Source: Pterobdella sp. o SKG-2022 (Eukaryota; Annelida; Clitellata; Hirudinida; Piscicolidae). From it: a DNA stretch of 64,000 bases. Of this stretch, positions 58,547 through 64,000 are shown in pieces. Under the pieces are notes generated by a model. That model saw only the letters and a list, made by a program, of their open reading frames with translations, did no database searches and was not told where the DNA came from. The position numbers were made by a program, and so were the translations under genes. Within the stretch, counting starts at the first letter, position 1. Every line of letters starts with the position of its first letter. The stretch covers positions 25,174,118-25,238,117 of the forward strand of contig OZ038320.1 in assembly GCA_964035795.1 (NCBI GenBank), given 5' to 3'.

Positions 58547-61462
58547 GTTTTTATATTTTTATATAAAGTTTTTGTAAATCATTTTAATTTCTTTGAGAAG
58601 TCATTGCTCAAAGAAACACTGTCTAGATGGAAAATTTTTGTTTTAAATATCAAATATTTGAACTTTCACATTTATTTTAGTTTTTGTTGGCCTCCATCAG
58701 CCTCTAGAATGTTATAGCTTGAAAATAATATTTATTACGTTCCATTATTCATTTTACATATCAAAAGATTACTAAAGTTTTTATAAATGTTTTTAAGTCA
58801 TTTTTTGTAGGTTTTAATTTTCTTATTTAAATTGTTTGATCGATTGTTTAGTTGAGACAAAATTTTTTAAAGTAATTGAGAAATTGAAATTTGTATTTTT
58901 GAAATTTATGAATGCATTTTTTGATATAGGAATATTTTTTAAATATTTTTACTTACAATTTTCAGTTTCAAAAATTTTATTCAATAATGAAAAGTTTTAT
59001 CATAAATCCATGTTGACTTTTAATGATATTACTTAGTTTTGAATTGTTAAAAATTCAATTTTTTCGGTTTAGAGTTGCATGAGATATTAATTCGAGATTT
59101 TAAATTTATAATATGAATGTTTCTTATTTGGTTGAGCTTGTTTAAACTAAATTTTTGGTCAATAAATCATTTAAATCCTTCTCGTACTTAACATTAATTA
59201 CTTCAAAAAATTTTATAGTAAAACCTATTTAGAAGACATATGAAGTTTATATATGTATTTAATAAGGAATATATATTTATTCCAATGTACTCACATGATA
59301 AATATTAAAAACACGACAATTGACCGAATATTATGGCTGGATTATGGTGGGAAAACTTATTTCTATTATAATACAAAAGACAAATAAAATAACTTGTATA
59401 GTGAAAGAGTGTATTCAAGAACCCTTTCAAAAATTTGAATATCTTATTCATAATTGACATAATTACTAATTGAATAAACATTACTATTTATAAAAATTTA
59501 GATTTTTTAAAATAATGGCTTATCAACTTTATTAAAAGTAAAAGCTTTTGGTTTTAATATTACCACAAGTTGGTGATTTTAAAATTTCATAGACCAGTTT
59601 ATTTCTAGTTATGTGTTTTCAATTAATGCTTCTTTTTCGGGTTAATGAAATTATGAAGTTTGATCATAATCCAATATAAATTCAATTGAACAGCACTTTT
59701 TAATGTAAGTTATACTTACGAAAAAATTTGTCAATCAACCTTTGTTATCCATAATTTCAGCTAAAAGGCTATAATATCCAGTTTAAAAAAATTTCCCAAA
59801 TATTATTAGACTGGCCACTGCATCTTGTTGAATAGTTGTTTATTTCATTGAATTTTTCTGGTTATAAAATTGATTTCGTATCACATATATTGGTAGAAAA
59901 CTTATAAAAGCCTTATTCAAATTTTGACGTTATCACAAGATATAGAAAAACACTGAATCTAACTAGAGAATTTGAAGTATTGTAATGGTTTTATCTTATC
60001 TCAAACTATTTCTCAAGTATCGAAAGAGTATGCTAATTTCTCATACTTGAATCATCTTTTCAAAGTAGAATTGGACTACGATGTAGGATTTTTTAAAATT
60101 TCATGGAGCTTTACTTGAAAGTTTTTTGTTAAATCTGTTGCACCTATGATAACTGGTACATAAAAGGAAATTCTAGACACATAAGATTTATGTAGACATA
60201 ATCGAGTACACTAAGAGTTTTAATACAAGGTGCATGAGTGTAGACTAGGAAACTTTCTATCTTGCACATTTTCTTTGAAATATTAAAAAAAGCGAAAGTT
60301 AAGACTTTTCAGAGACATCGTATGTTCTTTTGTGAACTTGAATTTAAATTTCAAAGTTAAGACTGATTTAACTAATATAGATGGTGTTTATATTAGTGAT
60401 GTTATAATAGTGATATTAACAGTATAAATTCTAAAAGCATTGTTACAACAAAACTGAAATGTTCAAAAATTAAAACCGTTTCATTATTCATTAGTAATGA
60501 ATTATGATACGGTTGTACTAGTCGAGAACTTAGTTTTGATGAAACAAAAATGTATTTAAAATTTCTTCGTTATAAAGAATAAAAATACAAGAAACATTAA
60601 GATTCTATTATTATTATAATATAGTAATATTGTTTTAGCTTCCAAGCAGGATGTATGTTGCCTTTTGTTGGTTAGATCTTTGCAATAATCTCGCAAAAAA
60701 GCTAACAACAGTACAAAGTTTAAGTGTCTTGAAGAATGCTTATAACGCAGACTCATGAATGAAACATAGATATTTTTGACTTATATGTTAAATACTAAAT
60801 TAAAATAAATATCATTGTATGGAAAAATTGAGTATAATTTCATCAAAGTTAAACATTATTAAATTAGCTGAAATATCGAAATGTTTAACTATAAGAAATC
60901 TTCACATTTCTCATCTTTTAGAAATCATTTAAGCTATAAGTTGGTTAGTTTTGAGACAGGTACAAAAAATAAATCTATTTTATTACGTTTATAATGTGAA
61001 GTGTGATTTCAAGTGGTATTCATATTATTGAATTCAAACAGCTTTGTGTCTTTATATGTATTTATTGTAATTGTTAAGTTATTTCAAATTTTTCAAGTGT
61101 GAGTAGATAAATGTATGACATGATAGTTGGAGTGATAAATTTATAGTACTATACTCAGGATTATAATATTTGATGTGTATAAAAAAATTCTTTTAGAAAT
61201 TTAAACTATTTCTAATCTGTTTAATATTTTTTTGAGTTAGAGCATAAATCGAATGATTGCCCTAATTGTTCTCAATGTTCATTTTAGCAGGTAAAACAAA
61301 AATTGATATTTCTATATATAGATATTCTATTGTGTGCTGTGAAAATATTCTAATTTTGTTTAATTAATTTTACTAAATGATGTGATCTTAATCGATGTTT
61401 TAATGGATCAGTTTTGCAATAATCAACAAAATAGCAGTTTTTTAAAATTCATGAAACTCTCA
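58547..61462. other. Intergenic region before polycystin-2
   Basis: AT-rich, no gene or repeat family recognised. It lies between the 3' ends of two convergent genes, so both 3' UTRs fall here. Confidence 0.5.
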
Positions 61463-63763
61463 TCAATCATTCTTCAATCCGTTTTTAGCCAGTTGATTGA
61501 TAAAGTTCTTCGAGTCTTGGTCAGGAATTAGGTTGTTCTATTAAAATAATATTTTTATAAAAATTCATGGATTTGTTAAATACAAACATGAATAGAATAC
61601 GTCATATCAATTTTAAACTATCCAATTAAATACATTTTATATATTATGAAATATTTTAACAATGTTATTTCGTCTATGGGAAATGACAAAGAAAATTTTC
61701 AAAGTACCTTATTTATTGTTTCTACTATTTGAACCAGTGCTTCCATAGCTTGAGTCCTTGCTTTTTCTCCAACTTCTAATATCTGACGCATATCTACCAT
61801 TTTTGTATTGGCTTCTTGAGATATTTTTTCTAAGCCATCGATTCTTTCTTTGATCGCTTCCACTTCTTTAATTGTCTCAGTATTATTCTCATCATCATTT
61901 TCACCCTTAAATTGAGATTAGATTGTATACAAAATTGAATAGTTTTTATCGAATATATCTGTTAATTTATTTAAAAAACGAAAATCTATGATGCTATTCC
62001 AAGTTACTTTCTCCAAGTCATTTGTCATTTGCTCTTGTTCATCGGCGTTCAAATTACGATCTCCATCAGCATCATACTTAGCAAATACTGCTTCTATTTC
62101 GGCATCTGCATAACCTTTTCTGTGATCAAAAATTTTTGCAATAAAATAGTAATATATTTGAAATACACAATTGATATTTTGAATATTAGTTTATTATATA
62201 ACTCAGCTCAATTATTTAAATAAATTTTCAGCGAAAACTTAAATTAGAAATGCTTTTGGGAGCATAAATTTTAAAATGAATTGATGATTTTGTATATGAA
62301 GTAGATAAAAAATACTTTTTCATATTATGTCTCCATTCTTCAAAGTCTACGATTCCATCACTATTCAGATCGCCTTGCATGGCGCTTTGTAAATCAGTGT
62401 TTTTCTCTTTCTTCAAGTTCAGTCTATCCATCATTTTCATTGCTCCCTATGTATTAATTGTTGTTTTAATTTTAAAAAGTTCTCAATAAGATTTCAACTA
62501 AGATTTGAAATAAATTTGAAAGGTATTGATTCCAACTTTTTTGAAATATTCTCCCATTTCAAATTCGTTTTGTGCTTCAGCCAGATCAGATTTAACCTAA
62601 ACAACAACGTTTTTTGTTTAACTAAAATATCATTTTATTTGAAGTTTTTTTAAACTCAAGCATATCATATTTAATAATAAAATATTAATCTGAGAAAATT
62701 AGCACTAAGCTACGTTTAATTGCTAACCTCGGCATAAGTGTCATTAATTATGGCCAAGAACATGTTAAGAAGGATGAAGAAGACGAAGAAGACGTAGCAA
62801 ATAAAATACATGGGTCCTAAGACTCGGTTGGCTTGTTCTAAAGCCATGAAATCAAAGTCACCCAGAATAAAACGGAACAAAGTGAATCTGAAAATTTACT
62901 TAAATACGTCAGAACTAGTTTAGAAAGTTTCAATCAAAATGTTTAAACTTCACGTTGAATATATTTAAAACAAGGTTATTAAGCAGTTAAATCTACATGC
63001 AGTTTCCCAGAGTAGCGTAATCGGGATTCTGGGCTCCAAACAGAAGGTAGCCTAACTGAGCGAAAGCCAAAAAGAAAATGAAGAACATAACCGCAAATCC
63101 TCCAAGATCTTTGGAGCACTTGCTGAGGGTGGACGAAAGTTGCGTCATTGTCTTGTTGAAGCTGATGTACTTGAAGATCTATAATTTAAATCAGACTTTT
63201 ATACTTCTATCAGATTAAGTTTCTGAAGTTTGTAACTAATCTAAACATATTTATTTGATTTTTTCAAATTTTCGAAACAAAAAAAAAATTACAACTTACT
63301 TTAACCCACGAAAAGAACACCATAAAAGCTAAAGCAGAGTTAGCCATGTCTTGGCAATAAGCCAAAAAGACAAAATTGGCAAATTGATATGGATTTTCCA
63401 AGAGTTTATCTAGAGTATTGCTGACTGCCATTGTTCTATATATATCAAAGATACAACAACAAAAGCCGACAATAATATTTACAATGTCCAAAATGTTCCA
63501 AAAACTTTTGAAATATGTCATTCCGTGCATTTTAATCTGTTAGGAGTGAAGTCGACCAAAATAATATTTATTGAAATTGTTATTACTAAAAATAAGTTTT
63601 TCTTTTTTATTTAAATTATAAATCTAAAATACTATGAAGTAATCATAAGTTGAATATGCGTAAAAGTTGAACCTCAATGATTTCTTCAATAGTGTAGTAG
63701 ATGAGGAAAAGAACGAAAAAGATTTCGCAGGCTAGAACAAAGTAGTCCATTGGGGTAACATAC
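61463..63763 (-). CDS. PKD2: Polycystin-2 (TRPP) cation channel, 5' part outside window
   Basis: Nine in-frame exons on the minus strand: 63673-63763, 63300-63536, 62997-63178, 62728-62887, 62537-62596, 62316-62446, 62008-62119, 61708-61905, 61463-61537. In order they encode S3-S4 ([43 protein letters not shown]), the S4-S5 linker and S5 ([20 protein letters not shown]), the pore helix and filter [11 protein letters not shown]6 ([20 protein letters not shown]), an EF-hand ([13 protein letters not shown]) preceded by an EF-like [12 protein letters not shown], and a C-terminal coiled coil (61708-61905). All match polycystin-2, a nonselective cation channel of cilia and ER. The filter LGD is intact. 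The N-terminal part with the TOP/polycystin domain lies beyond 64000. Confidence 0.95.
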
Positions 63764-64000
63764 CTAAATTAAGGTAAGCTGTTCATAAAAACTGAAATAA
63801 TTGAATAAACTAATAAGTGAAGAATTTAGACGATAAAGCAGTTTGTTCTCGTCTAAATAACTCTAAAGTCAAGCTAGTTATCGCTTCTGACCCGCATACC
63901 TTTCACAATTCAACAAAAAGAATTATTGCGAGTTTTATTTTCTAGCCAAATAAAAATGTATAAACTTTAGTGAGAAATTTAATTATTCAAATGTTAGTTT
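63764..64000. other. Intron of polycystin-2 running off the window
   Basis: The acceptor at 63764-63765 begins an intron that continues past the end. Nothing else was seen. Confidence 0.6.

Overview
This is nuclear DNA from an animal, almost certainly an invertebrate. The sequence is very AT-rich. It carries a metazoan gene set with short-to-medium GT-AG introns, non-LTR retrotransposons, many hairpin-type short repeats, a tRNA and a U2 snRNA. Gene content (ZC4H2, ITPRID/KRAP-like, RAD21, ODF2/cenexin, GLYR1/NPAC, ubinuclein, COA5, polycystin-2) fits a ciliated metazoan. I cannot fix the phylum: cnidarian or lophotrochozoan/flatworm are both possible. Exons were joined by hand from reading frame, splice consensus and remembered family sequence. 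Gene identities are firmer than exact exon ends.

Layout. 0-11 kb is repeat-rich: tRNA-Ala(TGC), a decayed CR1/L2-like retroelement (minus), an intronless Tctex1-type dynein light chain (plus), a U2 snRNA (minus), then an RTE-like retroelement (minus) with a TGAT-repeat 3' tail. 12-14.3 kb is ZC4H2 (minus). It lies head to head with an ITPRID/KRAP-like gene (plus, 15.9-21.4 kb). A repeat-rich gap follows. RAD21 cohesin (plus, 24.3-28.0 kb) converges on ODF2 (minus, 28.5-34.5 kb). GLYR1 (minus, 34.9-40.3 kb) lies upstream of ODF2 in the same orientation and shares a roughly 480-bp divergent promoter region with ubinuclein (plus, 40.8-46.6 kb). COA5 (minus, 47.1-47.4 kb) converges on ubinuclein. 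A gene-poor stretch with repeats and a possible SINE covers 47.4-54.5 kb. Then comes a 1333-codon, apparently intronless gene for an unrecognised multi-pass membrane protein (54.5-58.5 kb). The 3' half of a polycystin-2 gene (minus, 61.5 kb to beyond the window) ends it.

Functional themes are cilia/centriole (ODF2, PKD2, Tctex1), chromatin (RAD21, GLYR1, ubinuclein) and neural or calcium-related scaffolds (ZC4H2, ITPRID-like). I see no operon-like organisation. The best second-look items are an ODF2 intron made almost entirely of a TTGA microsatellite, a repeated arginine/FFKKPS splice junction in the ITPRID-like gene, the unidentified membrane protein, and a template-switch palindrome in the first retroelement. 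No prokaryotic system, CRISPR array or viral gene was seen.
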